Assembly (NCBI RefSeq): GCF_022539505.1
Contig: NW_025899975.1
Location: 124,001-188,000, forward strand
Direction of reading: 5' to 3'
Length of the DNA stretch: 64,000 nucleotides
From: Lolium rigidum
Lineage: Eukaryota > Streptophyta > Magnoliopsida > Poales > Poaceae
Position numbers and translations under genes: made by a program. Positions 45,712 through 57,018 of the stretch are shown here, piece after piece. Within the stretch, counting starts at the first letter, position 1; every line of letters begins with the position of its first letter. The notes under the pieces are model-generated. The model was given only the letters and a program-made list of their open reading frames with translations. It did no database searches and was not told where the DNA came from.

Positions 45712-47664
45712 ATGGCTTCATCCTCCGGTGAGCTTCCTCTCCCTCTCTCTCCCTCTCTAAGATGGGTTGACCAAGCTAGAAGAAAGACAGTTGGATGAAT
45801 CACTCCGTCGATTTTTCCATAGAGGTAGATGATCTATTTCATCACTTGATGAAAATTTGAGGAACAATGTGTGAGTCTGCAACAGATCTAGGTTGTTCTT
45901 GTTTTGACTGGCACTGCCGGCCATTCCTCAACGGCACTACCGCTGGGCCGGCACTGCCGCCCTGTGCACACAGGCACTGCCGGTTGGGCTGGCACTGCCG
46001 CCCATACCACCCATGCCGTCGTTGATGTTTCCAGATCTTCTCTAGCCTCTTCATTTGTATCTCGAACATTTCATTCGCCATGCACTGATTGTCAGATTTT
46101 CTCTCTTTTAGTGTACCTTATCATCTTTTCCATCTATCCATTGCTATCTCAGGTGCCGGTGGTCCTCATCGATCGAACTCGGGCAAACAGGTTGTTCCTA
46201 CTGATTTTGAAGCTGAGATCTTACCGGTAAAGAAAGCGTCTCGTTGGGAGAAGGGCGTGGCTGATACGGAACCTCGCGATGCCATCATCAGAAGGTTGCG
46301 AGGCACACCCGTTGGGAAATGGCCTGATCATGAGTATGCTCGGCTGCGTCAGACTAATATCTATATCACACCCAAGGCCGACAATTGTTCTGAGCTATTC
46401 TGGACTAGATATCAACAGAAGACTTATGATGATCTCTATGCTGATGCCACCTATCGAGTTGCTCCTATGCATCATATCAACTTTGCTCAGATGGATAAGC
46501 ATGCTCAGTACTTTGCAGAAGCTCGAGAGGTTTGTGAGCAACTTGGTCTTATTCCGCTGATGAAGTTTCATCACCCTTAATATGTTGATGTTATTGGTCA
46601 ATTATTTTCCACGGTATATGTTGACAATGATGATGCCAAGACGATGACTTGGATGACCGAGGGTCGCATGTTACAGGGCACCTGGGATCAATTTGCAGAG
46701 TGTCTTGGCTATCCAATGCTTTCTGACAATGAGGAAGGATTCTTTCGGGCTCACAATACTCCCAAGCCCATTGATAAGGCTCTTCTTGCTGATCTGTATC
46801 TTGAAGGAGAAGTGGTGTATGGCTCTCAGAAGTTTCTTCGCCCAGTTTATGACATCCTTCTTTGCATTTACTGAGAGGTCCTGAATCCCAAGGTTGGCTG
46901 CGTTGATCAAATTTATTGATATCTTGGAAACCTTCTGTATCTCACTCACCAGAACCGTGACACCGGCCTTCAGCTTGATGTGATGAATTTTCTGTGGAAT
47001 GAGTTTTGGTCTTGCATCATTTCTCGCAAGGCTCCGGTGTTTGCTCCCTACTTCATGTTCTTCATTTGCTCTCGCTGGGAAAATGCTGGGTATGGCAAAC
47101 TTACTGATGATGTTACCCTCCTTCCACACAAACACAAGGATCTCAAGGTTAAGCCTCATCCCCTTCCTCCTCGTCTTCCCGGTGATGATGATTCTGCTGA
47201 AAAGGACTCAGATATGGAGTATGTACCCCCTGCTGACAATGGATGGTTTGCTCGTATTGAGGCCAAGCCTTGCCAATATGTTTTGTCTCAAGTCTGACAT
47301 CAACAGGCGCCAATTCCAAGCTCATAGGGAAAGGAAGATGGACAGGAGGAACACCAAGCTCATTATGCGCAAACTGGACATTCCTGTTGAGAGTGGGTCA
47401 GAAGAGATAATTACTCCTGAGGAAGAATGGATGTCAAAGCATGGCAATGTGACTGAGTTTGAGCAGCTTGGGTTACCCGGTCCTTCTCGCCGACAGCGCT
47501 CCCCTAGTGATGATGAAGTTGATGAGCCTGAGCCTGCAGAATCAGAAGATGACGAAGAGACGGAGGAATCATCCGAGGATATCTATGCTTCCATGGGACG
47601 TTGTAGCATCGCTTCTTTTCTCCTTTTTGGTGTCTTGATGCCAAAGGGGGAGAAGAAGGTATAG
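45712..47664 (+). pseudogene. Third ORF of element C, intron-containing, function unknown
   Basis: The position after pol matches the env-like ORF of Sireviruses. A two-exon start can be read: ATG at 45712, exon 1 to 45727, a GT-AG intron 45728-46152 (GTGAGC at the 5' end, CTATCTCAG at the 3' end), then an in-phase exon 2 from 46153 (MASSS then GAGGPHRS). The body has motifs such as RDAIIRRLRGTPVGKWPDHEY and FAECLGYPMLSDNEEGFFRA. Stops at 46578 (TAA) and in 46872-46920, and a shift near 47275, break it. The C terminus is acidic (PEPAESEDDEETEESSED). I see no signal peptide or membrane anchor, so calling it an envelope would not be justified. Confidence 0.65.
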
Positions 47665-48256
47665 TAGGACTTGCACGGGATTTGCTTGGGTTGAGGCACA
47701 AGCATTTGTTTTTTATCATTCCGTTAAAGCTTGTGTCCTCCATTTATCATTTGTGCTTATGTTGAACTTTATCATGTGTTATGTTTGTTTAAAACTCCGT
47801 TCTATGTGTGGTGGTAAGACCGTTTAGTATGTGACATATTGTTATGGTTTTCGGAATTCAATATGGTTGAGATTGTCGTTATGAAATGGTATGATCAACT
47901 TATATATCTAAACTTCTCTATGGATTTATCTCAAATTGATGCATGATATGATTATGGGATTCTTGTTCGAGTTTATACATAGTTGAGGATTTCCTTATGG
48001 AAGGGTATGATCTCCACATCTCAACTTTTACTATCCTCCATCTATTATCTGTCATATTTGTCTTATAAGCATTGCGTTTACTACCTTGAAAGTTACAGTT
48101 GCTCTATACCTAATGTGTGCATCTATATTCAAACACAAAAATTCATGTATGCACACATCTAGGGGGAGTTTCTCTCTTTTTTCGAACACAATGCTATTCT
48201 TGCTCTCTACTTTGTGAAATCCCGGTATTGTCATCAAACACCAAAAAGGGGGAGAT
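47665..48256 (+). other. 3' untranslated region and polypurine tract of element C
   Basis: AT-rich non-coding sequence ends in CAAAAAGGGGGAGAT at 48242-48256, directly before the LTR. A similar CAAAGGGGGAGAAG lies in the coding tail near 47643. Multiple polypurine tracts are a known Sirevirus trait. Confidence 0.75.
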
Positions 48257-49305
48257 TGAAAGAGCATTTCATGATCTCTAAGGTTTTGTGTGTTTGTTAA
48301 ACAACACCGGTGACAATCTAACTGTGTGTTAAGTGAGTAACAGATATAGAAAAGATATCATCTGATAAATCTTGACCCACTCAAAAAGGAAGAAAAGAAG
48401 AGAAGCTTAAGATTTCTTTGGCCGGCACTGCCGGTGGTGTTGGGCCAGCACTGCCGGTGGATGCACCCCGGCACTGCCGGCCTGCCCTGTCGACCAGCTG
48501 AACCAAGTCTTGGCCGGCACTACCGCCATCTCAGGGGCGGCACTGCCGGCGATACCGTTCCAACGGGCAGAAAAGCTGGTGGGGTATAAAAAGGACCCTT
48601 CCCCTACCTTGGAATGTTGCTCAAACCCTAAAGTCTTCCTCCACCATTGCTGAGCCACCAAGAACACCAAAATCGTCAGGTCTCCTCCCTCAACCATCCA
48701 AATCCCTTTTGGTTTGGAGAATCGGAGGAGAAGACCCCGATCTACATCTTCACCGAAGTGATTTGCATTTCCCCCTCATTTTGTTGAGGGCCCCCTTGCT
48801 AGTGTTCCTCTTTGGATCCCTAGTTGTTTGTTGTTGATGTATTCTTGTTGATTGTTGTGTTGTTACAGATTTGGGAGCCTCCAATTTGGTTGTGGATGTG
48901 TGCCCCAAGAACCTTGTAAAGGCCTGATTTCCGCCTTGAGGAAATGCCTTAGTGGAAGTGGGCTAGGCCTTCGTGGCGGTGCTCACAGGAGACCTGAGTG
49001 AAGCCTTCGTGGCGTTGGTCTGGCTTTCGTAGCGACCACACTCCTCCGAACGTAGACGTACCATCTTGCAAAGGAAGGGAACTACGGGCTCCGTGTGCTC
49101 CACTCTCGGTTACCTCTATCCTGTTATCTCTCCTATATATTGCGTAGCTATATCTTGCTTAGTCGGTAACCTTGTCATATAGGTAAATTCACATAGTTGC
49201 ATATCTAGAAAATTTACCTTTGTGTCAAGCCTAAATTGAAAAAGAACTAAAAATTGGGTAGCACCTATTCAGCCCCCCCTCTAGGTGCGGCATACGATCC
49301 TTTCA
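48257..49305 (+). repeat. 3' LTR of element C
   Basis: It begins TGAAAGAGCAT and ends ATCCTTTCA (1049 bp). A cluster of GGCACTGCCGG-type motifs occupies 48420-48555, directly upstream of the TATA box. Element D gag begins immediately after. Confidence 0.88.
48585..48592 (+). promoter_or_regulatory. TATA box of the element C LTR
   Basis: TATAAAAA lies just downstream of the palindromic GC-rich motif cluster. Confidence 0.7.
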
Positions 49306-50401
49306 GCAGCTTACTTGATCAATCACCGGCTGACACCCAATGGTCCAATGGTGCAAGCACATCGGGGGTGCTTTGGAAAGCCTTGCGATCCTTGGAGATG
49401 AACACACCCCTAGGAAGGAAAAAACTACGCATCAGGGCAGTGGATCTAAGCATCGTTCAAAAGATGCTCGCGAAAATATTACACAGAGTAAAATCGACAA
49501 AGCTCGCCGTCGGCGTGCTGCAAGGGAAGGATATGACAATGATGATTCCGAGGAAACTCGGGATTACGATGGTGAGCTTTGAGGAGCCGATTGTTCGAGC
49601 TACAAAATTCGGGAGACAATGCCACCGTAGAGATTCAAGCCTACTCCCACTGACGCTGCCAAGTATGATGGGAAGCAGGAGCCGAGGTCTTGGATAGATG
49701 ATTACCTTCAAACCGTGATCTTACACAAGGGAAATCAAATTGCATCAATGCAGTGCCTGCAACTTTACCTGAAGGATTCGGCACGAGCATGGTTGAGAGG
49801 CCTGCTGAAAGGATCTGTCAATTCCTGGGAAGATTTAGTTGATGCTTTTGTCAAGAATTTCCAGGCCACATACAAAAGGCCCGTTGGAATTGAAGAGTTG
49901 CGTCATTGCTAGCAGAAGCCGAAGGAATCAATGCGCGCGTACATCGAACGTTTTACCAAACTCCTAAACACCGTCGAAGATGTTTCCGTCGACAGAGCGA
50001 TCGATGCTTTCAATGATGGCATCCGACAAGAATCCTACATCAAAGAACTTGGCCGGAAAAAGCCAAAGACTATTACTAAGCTTATGGAGATTGCCAACAG
50101 TTGGTCTGATGGAGAAGATCACGTGAGGAAGCCACGTCCGCGCAGTGACGACAGAGATGATGATCAGAAGCATGATTTAGGCCATCGACGTGACCGCCGC
50201 AAAAAGATAAGAGACCGAGGGTATGAAGACACCAATATTGTAGCTGTCGGATATTTCGATCGACGTGCTGACCGGTACGATGATCAGCGTGGTGATAAGC
50301 GTGATGATCGTCAGGATAACCACCGCAGTGGTTCTGGGGGAAATCGCAGCAACTATAGGGTGCGGACACCACGGGTCCCAGAGTTACTGTTTGCAGAATA
50401 G
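49306..50401 (+). pseudogene. gag: gag of element D, 5' truncated
   Basis: A single frame can be followed from about 49340 to the TAG at 50399-50401. It carries a basic KHRSKDARENITQSK stretch, the capsid core (RSWIDDYLQTVILHKGNQ, YLKDSARAWLRGLLKGSVN) and an Asp/Arg-rich tail with HRRDRRKK-type repeats. In-frame stops occur at 49580 (TGA), about 49628 (TAG) and 49910 (TAG, Gln expected). Confidence 0.82.
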
Positions 50402-51560
50402 CTAAACGCTCCATGTTACATACACGCGTACATCGACCCCAATGATAACACCAAAAGGTCGAGCCATTTGGTCAGGGACTTTCGACAATTTATCGATATT
50501 CAGAATTTTTACGAGTCGGGTAAGGGCACTCACAGCTCCCGAACCCACCACTGCCACCTCAGCATCAAGTTCAGCAAGTTCAAACTCGTGCCTCTAATGA
50601 AGCTTTTCCTCCACCTCGTGGGAAGATGAGCATGATTCATAAAACTGGCATTTCTAGAACAGAGATGAAGAAGCTTACATAAGAGATCAACCTTGCAGAA
50701 AGCACCATGGCTAATGTCCCAAAATTCATCGACTGGTCTGTGCAGGCATCATGTTCAGCAGGGCTGATCACCCGATGTCTATCCCAAGACCAGGTCATGC
50801 AGCTTTGGTAGTCGAAGCACATATAGGAGGATTCAACATGAGCAAAGTATTCATGGATGGTGGAAGCGGATTGAACTTGATATTAGCAAGCACAGTCAAT
50901 AATATGGGCATCACAACCAATATGTTGCAGGAGTGTGATACATGTTTTCATGGCATTGTTCCTACCTTGCCAGCATACCCTCTCGATTGAATTTCCTTAA
51001 ATGTCGTCTTTGGGAAACCCGACAATTTCAGGAAAGAAAGGATCGAGTTCGAGGTAGTAAATTGGGAATCGCAGTACCACACTATCCTCGGGAGGCCAGC
51101 TTACGCTAAGTTTATGGTTGTACCGCACTATGCGTACCTAAAGCTTAAGATGCCAGGCAACAATGGGACCAACATTACGGTTCATGGAAGTTTCTCTTGT
51201 TCAGATAACTGTGATCGAGAGTTCCATAAGATTGCTGCTCAGTTTGGGATAAAGCAAGAAGTCAAAACTATCAACTTCCCTTCCAAGTAGTTGGCTCTTC
51301 AAGGCAAAGACTCTAAGCTTAAGGAGGACGGCATCGATAAGAAGACGAAGAAACAATCGAACGATCCTACAGCGGTAGTACCAACTGTCAAAACTTCGGC
51401 AGCGGATGATAAAGCCTTAGTCAAAGGTGCTAACTCTTTGGCAGTAATCGCCAGTGCTCCTACGGAAACTATCGACACCGTCCCGGAAACCATCGGCACT
51501 TCGGAAGCCATCGGCACCTCAGGCGTGGATCAAGAGAAGAAGGACCCTCCTCTTACTTAA
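50402..51560 (+). pseudogene. Gag tail and aspartic protease of element D
   Basis: After the gag stop come linker sequence (DPNDNTKRSSHLVRDFRQF) and a retropepsin-like domain with the active site FMDGGSGLN at about 50854-50880 and YHTILGRPAYAKFMVVPHYAY further on. Stops at 50988 and 51288 interrupt it. The frame ends in a hydrophilic Thr/Ala/Lys-rich tail at TAA 51558-51560. No RT follows, which parallels element E. Confidence 0.78.
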
Positions 51561-52489
51561 GAAGACGAGCGGTGGCATGCATCTTTATCTTCATAGAGTT
51601 TTATTTTCAATAAGGCTTTCTTAAGCCATAACAGTATTAGCTTATCTTATCATCATAGACTTATTAATAAAGGTTCAAGTTTCGTTATACGAGCAGTTGA
51701 TTGATTCGGGACACCCGAACAATTTTTTCAAGATTTTTTCGCATAATACCGCGAGCGTCAACTTCAAAATATAAAGTACAGTAAGCGAACCCGATAAAAA
51801 AGATTGGGGGTTGCCTGTGATGATTATGCCCAAAATTATCACCTAAGCCTCGGGGAAAATGGGACTGCTGCAATGGATGATAATCAAATGGTCTTATAAA
51901 ATAACAATACACATTATCCTTCGCCAAAGCCTGAGGGAACATGCGAGCACTGCTAATGGCGAGGATAATATAACTTATGGAAGGCCCATGCCAGTACATC
52001 GAACAAGGAGGTACTAAAAGCAACGGAGTCAATAGCGAGCATAGTTTCCTCAATTTACTCGGGGGCTGCCGCCAAAAATGTACATTGTCGATTGTAGCAA
52101 AGTTGTGATTACTACGGGTTCCTTGGACCCGCAACATGAGCTGATCACTCAAAAAATTTGCTGCCGATATTTTTCATAAAAAGTATCACAATACTGATGC
52201 CAAAAGGACTAGCGCATCAAAATTTGCAGCTTAGTCAAACAAATACATGAGAAAAAATTGCCACCGGCGTTTTGAAGATAATTTTGCGAGATATCGATAC
52301 TTTGTCAAAAGTGGCAAACATGTCGTCTCTAGCAAGTCATTCATCCTTACAAAAGTTCTTTAAGATTGGGTAAACAAGTTACATCATACACATGAATAAA
52401 TTTGTACCGAATGCATATGAACATTCGGGTGCAGAAAATTGTCAGAAGCATAAGTTATAATTACAACAGAGTTACAATGTCTTCAAAGT
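51561..52489. other. Convergent 3' region between protease and the antisense gene of D
   Basis: I see no ORF worth calling. The sequence includes AT-rich tails of both transcription units and a CTCGGGGGCT motif near 52057 that resembles the polypurine-like words near the LTR. Confidence 0.5.
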
Positions 52490-55400
52490 TATTCATCTGG
52501 AATTCCTACCGTTTCATCTACTTTTGTGCTATTTTCCAACCTATCAATTACAATGGATGCAGGGTTTTTACAACAGGGTAAAATTGACTTATGTTGCCAT
52601 CAGCTTGTGCGATTGCTATCAAATCCAATGAAGGATGTTGGGACAGCACGAAAGGAAAAGATGATTCGGCTCCTGCAAGAAGCTGCTAGCGAACCAACTC
52701 GCGAACTCTTTTGGCATTCCTGAAGTTTGATATTAAATCCAAAAGCATTGGAGGAACTTGATTGAGGGGAAACATAGTTTTCTAGATCATCTTCAAACCC
52801 GCATGGCACTTGTCGAAGAACCAATGCACTTGTTGCACCCGATCATGGAATTTTGCAATGGTGGCAGTTTTCGACTTGTCTGTTCAAAACACTTCATTGA
52901 ATTGTGAGAGATTGGTCAAAGCATCTACACGTTCATGCACTCGCTTGTTTTCTTCAGCTATATTCAAAGCTATGACTGACAAAGACAATGATGCAAAGAT
53001 CAGAAGTAAAAGGAGAATTATCATAGCAATTGCAGGAATTTAAGGAGTATCAAATACTCGTAGTTCAAGCTTTGTGTAGCTTTTTGCAGCTCGCCTAATG
53101 CATATCGCTCTGCATCAATGGCCAGTTCGCCCTTTTTCTTTATAATAGCTGCCATGGCATGGATACCACGCATATCTCTCTCCATCTGAGAAATTTGGGT
53201 CTTCATACGTTGAAGCCGATCACTTTCAGAGTCATCAGCCGAAGGACCTTCGGCAAAAGAAGGGACAGGAGTTACCTACCAAAAGCACACAATCGAGTGT
53301 GTCAAGGAATATAAACAGTATCAATAAGATTTTACTCCCATCGAGAGCGCGCAGTCAGAAATAAGAACATCGCAGTTGAAAAGGAAGAACCGACAACATT
53401 GCTAGCTCTGAATTCATTACAGATGAAGGCCTTAGAAAAGGCATTGTTTGAAGCAAATGACAAATCAAAATTCAGTAAAGAAAAGTTCAAGGAGCTTGAG
53501 TATGCGTCAAAAAGCTTGGGGTAGCTCCTCCAGTAGCTGGTTTGTTAGCTGTCACCAGTTCAAGAAGCTGCAGCGCGCACTTGCGCGCTGATGTCTTGAA
53601 AGGGCTAAGGTCGATAGCCAGCCCATCTTGATCCTTCGGCAGCTCCTTTGTCAGCAACTCCACCTCGGGTTTGAAGTCATGCCCCATCAGAAGCTGGAAA
53701 GCAAGGAGAGCGCCATAGGTACGCGAGGTACGTTTGAATACATTGATGGTGCCTTCGGTGTTGATGGAGAAAGTGTCCACCAGCTGCCCCAGAGTCTTCT
53801 GCTGCTCCGCCTTTGGGAAGATCATTGCGTGCAATCTCGACAAGGCCGCCCTGTTCTTCTGGAGAAGAGCTCGGACGATGTCGCTGGATTCAATTGCCAA
53901 AGAGATGGCATCGGCAGAAGAATCATCCGGGAGCTTGCCTACAGAATTCAGAGGAATATCGACAGCTTCTGCAAAAAGTAGGAGCAGAAGTTAGAAGCCA
54001 ATAAAACTAAACAAAAAAGGAATTCGGAGACAGGACAATAACATTACCAAGCAGGGCCATGGTGGATTTATGCAGAAGATCCTCCCTATCCTTCTTTTGA
54101 GCTTGGGCTTCGGCCTTCTCCTTCTCCTCCTCCTTCAGCTTCTTCTTCGGCTAACCAAGCTCTTTTCTCAAAGATTCTGCATCCTGACGGGCGGTGGCAG
54201 CTATTTTCGCTGCTTGGTCAAGCTTGGAAGACGTCGATAGAACATCCTCTTGGAGCCGAGCATTGTCGGCTTGGAGCGAAGAAAATTGAGAGGCGAAGTC
54301 CTTCAAGATGGTTATGGAAGTTTGAATGCCCTGCCAGAAAAAGAGAAGCCAAGCAGTATTACGTCAACATTTAAAAGAAACACCTTTCAAGTCCACAATC
54401 GATTGCAAGGAGTCGAATGTAGACTTGGGGGCTGGAAGAGAGGAAACCATTATCAAGGAAAGCAAAGGTTGAAATACTTACGGGTTCCCTGCGGGGAGAA
54501 GGGAAACGGCAGCTACTGAAGGAAGTTCTTTTCCCTTCGAGAGTGAAGAAGGAGCCGAAGGTTGGCCTGCTGCGGCTGTTTGCGGAACTGCAGCTTTGGA
54601 TGATGTGGGAGTTGGCCTACTGGGGCTAGCCTTCGCCTTCTTCGAAGGAGGCCCTATAAAGCCTTCATCACTGCAAGCATATGGATCGTTAACTTAAAAA
54701 GAAAAATGCAAATTAACTTCGGGAGAAGCAGAAGGAACTTACAAATGAAGAAGCAAGTCATCCTCATCGGCAAAGCCACCAGAGGGCCTCTTTGGTGGCT
54801 GGGCGCTGGGTTTCTCCGGAGCTGCATGAACAAAGGGAGCACGATCAGCATCATTTTCAAGATTCGACTATGTTGTATCGGTTAGTTCATCATCAAGGAT
54901 TCTATGATCGGCAGAGGAAGCTTCAGGGTTGGCAGGATCATTATCCTCTCCTTTGAGGGTTTCATTGTCTTCGGCTATTTCAGCACAAGATTCTACATTG
55001 GCAGTAGAACCACCTACTTCACGATTTTCTTCATCTTCGAACGTGATCAAAAAGTATTCGGCAATTGGTGGGATCTGCCAGGTTAAGCAAAGACTTGATA
55101 AGGCAAGGCAAAATATATCGAATACAAGCATTAGCATGAGCTGGAAAGGGATTAAAAGATTACCTCGGATGGTTGGTGATCAAGGTCATAGGGCTCATGA
55201 AGGGCTAGCAGGGGAATCGAATCTTCTTGGCTAAAATGGGTCAAACGTCGGACCTCATCTAGCAGTTCCTTTTTAGACAGTTCTGCAACATTGACCCGAG
55301 TATCGTCCTTAGGACCCGAATACAGCCACATTTGATGAGCTCTTGGCATAACTGGTTGGATGCAACGCTTCAAGAACACAACAACAACTTTAGTGCCGAT

Positions 55401-56165
55401 CATCGTCAAACCATCGGATTCTTTTATCTGCAGTGCTCTCTCAAACAACCCGTCGGCTACTAACTTTTCTTCAGCTGTCAGTACGTTCTTCCAAGACTTC
55501 TTTGGCACAACTTCGAGGACGTCAACAAATTTCGGCAGGCACGTGTTGCGGCCAGCTTTCGATGGATCTCTAAGATAGAACCACTTCAACCTCCATCCCT
55601 AGACTGATTCTCTCATTGGAAAGTTGAAGTAATTCACCTCTTTCCGGACAACAAAGCAAACCCCACCAGTGACGAAGGAACCATTGCTACTGTTGTAACG
55701 TTTAACGAAGAAATTCTTCTTCCATACATCCCAGTGAGGATCAATGCCAAGAACATCCTCACAAATGGTGATAAAAATTGCAAGGTGGAGAATAGAATTT
55801 GGAGTTAACTGCCAGAGTTCGATCCCGTACTAGAGCAAAATACGCCGAAAAAACTCGTGTGCAAGCAGAGATAGCCCACAGTACAAGAACGCAACGAACA
55901 TTTCGGTAAAACCGGCAGGAGGATTGGGGCGCAAGGCTGAACCTGGTAGGACATTCCCTTCTTCAGCAGGGATAAAGCCGAGGCTGCGCGCCTTCTTCTC
56001 ATCACGCTTCGACATTGTCGAAGCGGGCCAGTCGCCGGGGGCATCCTTGGTCGCTGCAGCGGAAGCCTCCGGTGCGACCTTCTTCATTGCATCAGCGGAG
56101 ACCTTGGGGCCGGTGGCGCTCGTAGTGATGTTGGCGGCAGCGGCGGAGCCCTTCTTCTTCACCAT
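52490..56165 (-). pseudogene. Antisense multi-exon gene of element D (PF04195-like 'putative gypsy type transposon' protein)
   Basis: The start is ATG at 56163-56165 (MVKKKGSAAAANITTSA). Exon 1 runs to about 55165 in one frame and holds the conserved region: GFTEMFVAFLYCGLSLLAHE, then LTPNSILHLAIFITICEDVL, NGSFVTGGVCFVVRKEVNYF and LRRCIQ-type motifs. In-frame TAGs occur at 55830-55832 and 55599-55601. An acidic exon begins after a pyrimidine tract and CAG near 55085. Later exons encode a coiled coil (about 54330-54050), a helical region (53900-53487) and a C-terminal part down to about 52500 with further stops at expected Trp codons. I recognise the family from Pfam PF04195 (Transposase_28), common in grass gypsy elements; its function is unknown. 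Exon edges after the first are approximate. Confidence 0.75.
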
Positions 56166-56911
56166 CTTGGAATGTCCTAAGAGATGACGGTGGTTGAAGC
56201 ACGATAGTGGGGGCGGCGCAGTGGTTGCGAGATGTAAGAACAGAGGAGGAAGAAAGTAGTAAGAGGAAGAAGGAAGAGAGTCAAATTTACTTTTCTCGTT
56301 ATAAAAGGGAGAGATACCAAGGATTTGGTCCGGAGGATCTGCGCTGTAAACATTGGACGCAGATCTAGATCACCATGTGTCACCACGGCTATCACGCCAA
56401 AGGACAATTGCCTCCAGTATGTGCGGAAATCGAGGGGATGCCTCCGTCAACGCGCAAGGATCAGTCAGTTCCTAACTGATCGTGCAGATATAGGGTGGGC
56501 CCATTAGGTCATGTCCTGTCAATCGAACCGTCGCAGAAGCCACGTCATTGATGATGTCATCAAAAGTATCGACTCCTCATTTGTGGAGCATCTGAAGGAA
56601 TCTACAATGTCGGGTTGCTCGATTTGAGTCTACTCACAGTTGGAAGCATCCATCCCTAGACTCTGGGGCTACTCCTACCGGGAGCGCTGGACGTGCACCC
56701 AATAAAAAATCTTGAAGACAAAGGAAAACAAACTCGAAGGATTCAAGAAGATCCAGGATCGAGCCCGGGGACTCGATTCTGAGTAGAGTAACATTGTTTT
56801 CCCATTGGTAGTTAACCAGCATCGATTTATCGAGTAAGACTGGGCACGTTACTCCTATCCCTTACGTACTATCATATTAAATGACTTCACTCGAAGTTTT
56901 AGAAGACCCGA
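56166..56911. other. Upstream region of the antisense gene, in element D
   Basis: Non-coding sequence between the antisense ATG and the Mutator-like insertion. A segment at about 56632-56700 (GACTCTGGGGCTACTCC... GGGAGCGCTGGACG) recurs at about 62140-62205 beyond the insertion, so D carried a direct repeat about 360 bp apart before it was split. Confidence 0.6.
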
Positions 56912-56920
56912 TATATAAAA

Positions 56921-57018
56921 GGGATTTCTATTTTCGTGCCCTCGGGTCCTTAGTTGTGCTCAGTTTTCCCCAGCTCCTTAGTTTTTCCTCAGTTTTACCC
57001 AAGCGTTTGTCTGAAACC
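56921..57018 (+). repeat. Left terminal inverted repeat of the MULE
   Basis: It pairs with the complement of 61964-62061, with about six mismatches over 98 positions by eye. Confidence 0.93.

Larger units (their letters stand above)
38751..49305 (+). mobile_element. Element C: Sirevirus-type Ty1/copia retrotransposon, 5' truncated
   Basis: The order is gag, protease, integrase, RT, RNase H, an extra ORF and the 3' LTR. Integrase before RT is the copia order. A third ORF after pol, several AAAGGGGGAG tracts and GC-rich palindromic motifs in the LTR fit the Sirevirus (SIRE/Maximus) group. The 5' LTR and start of gag are missing at the junction with element B. A solo LTR at 41388-42898 interrupts integrase-RT. 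Confidence 0.9.

Noticed and set aside
45465..45731. Pro-rich plus-strand ORF near 45.6 kb
   Set aside because: It covers GC-rich palindromic motifs and a leader; the real third ORF starts at 45712 in another frame.
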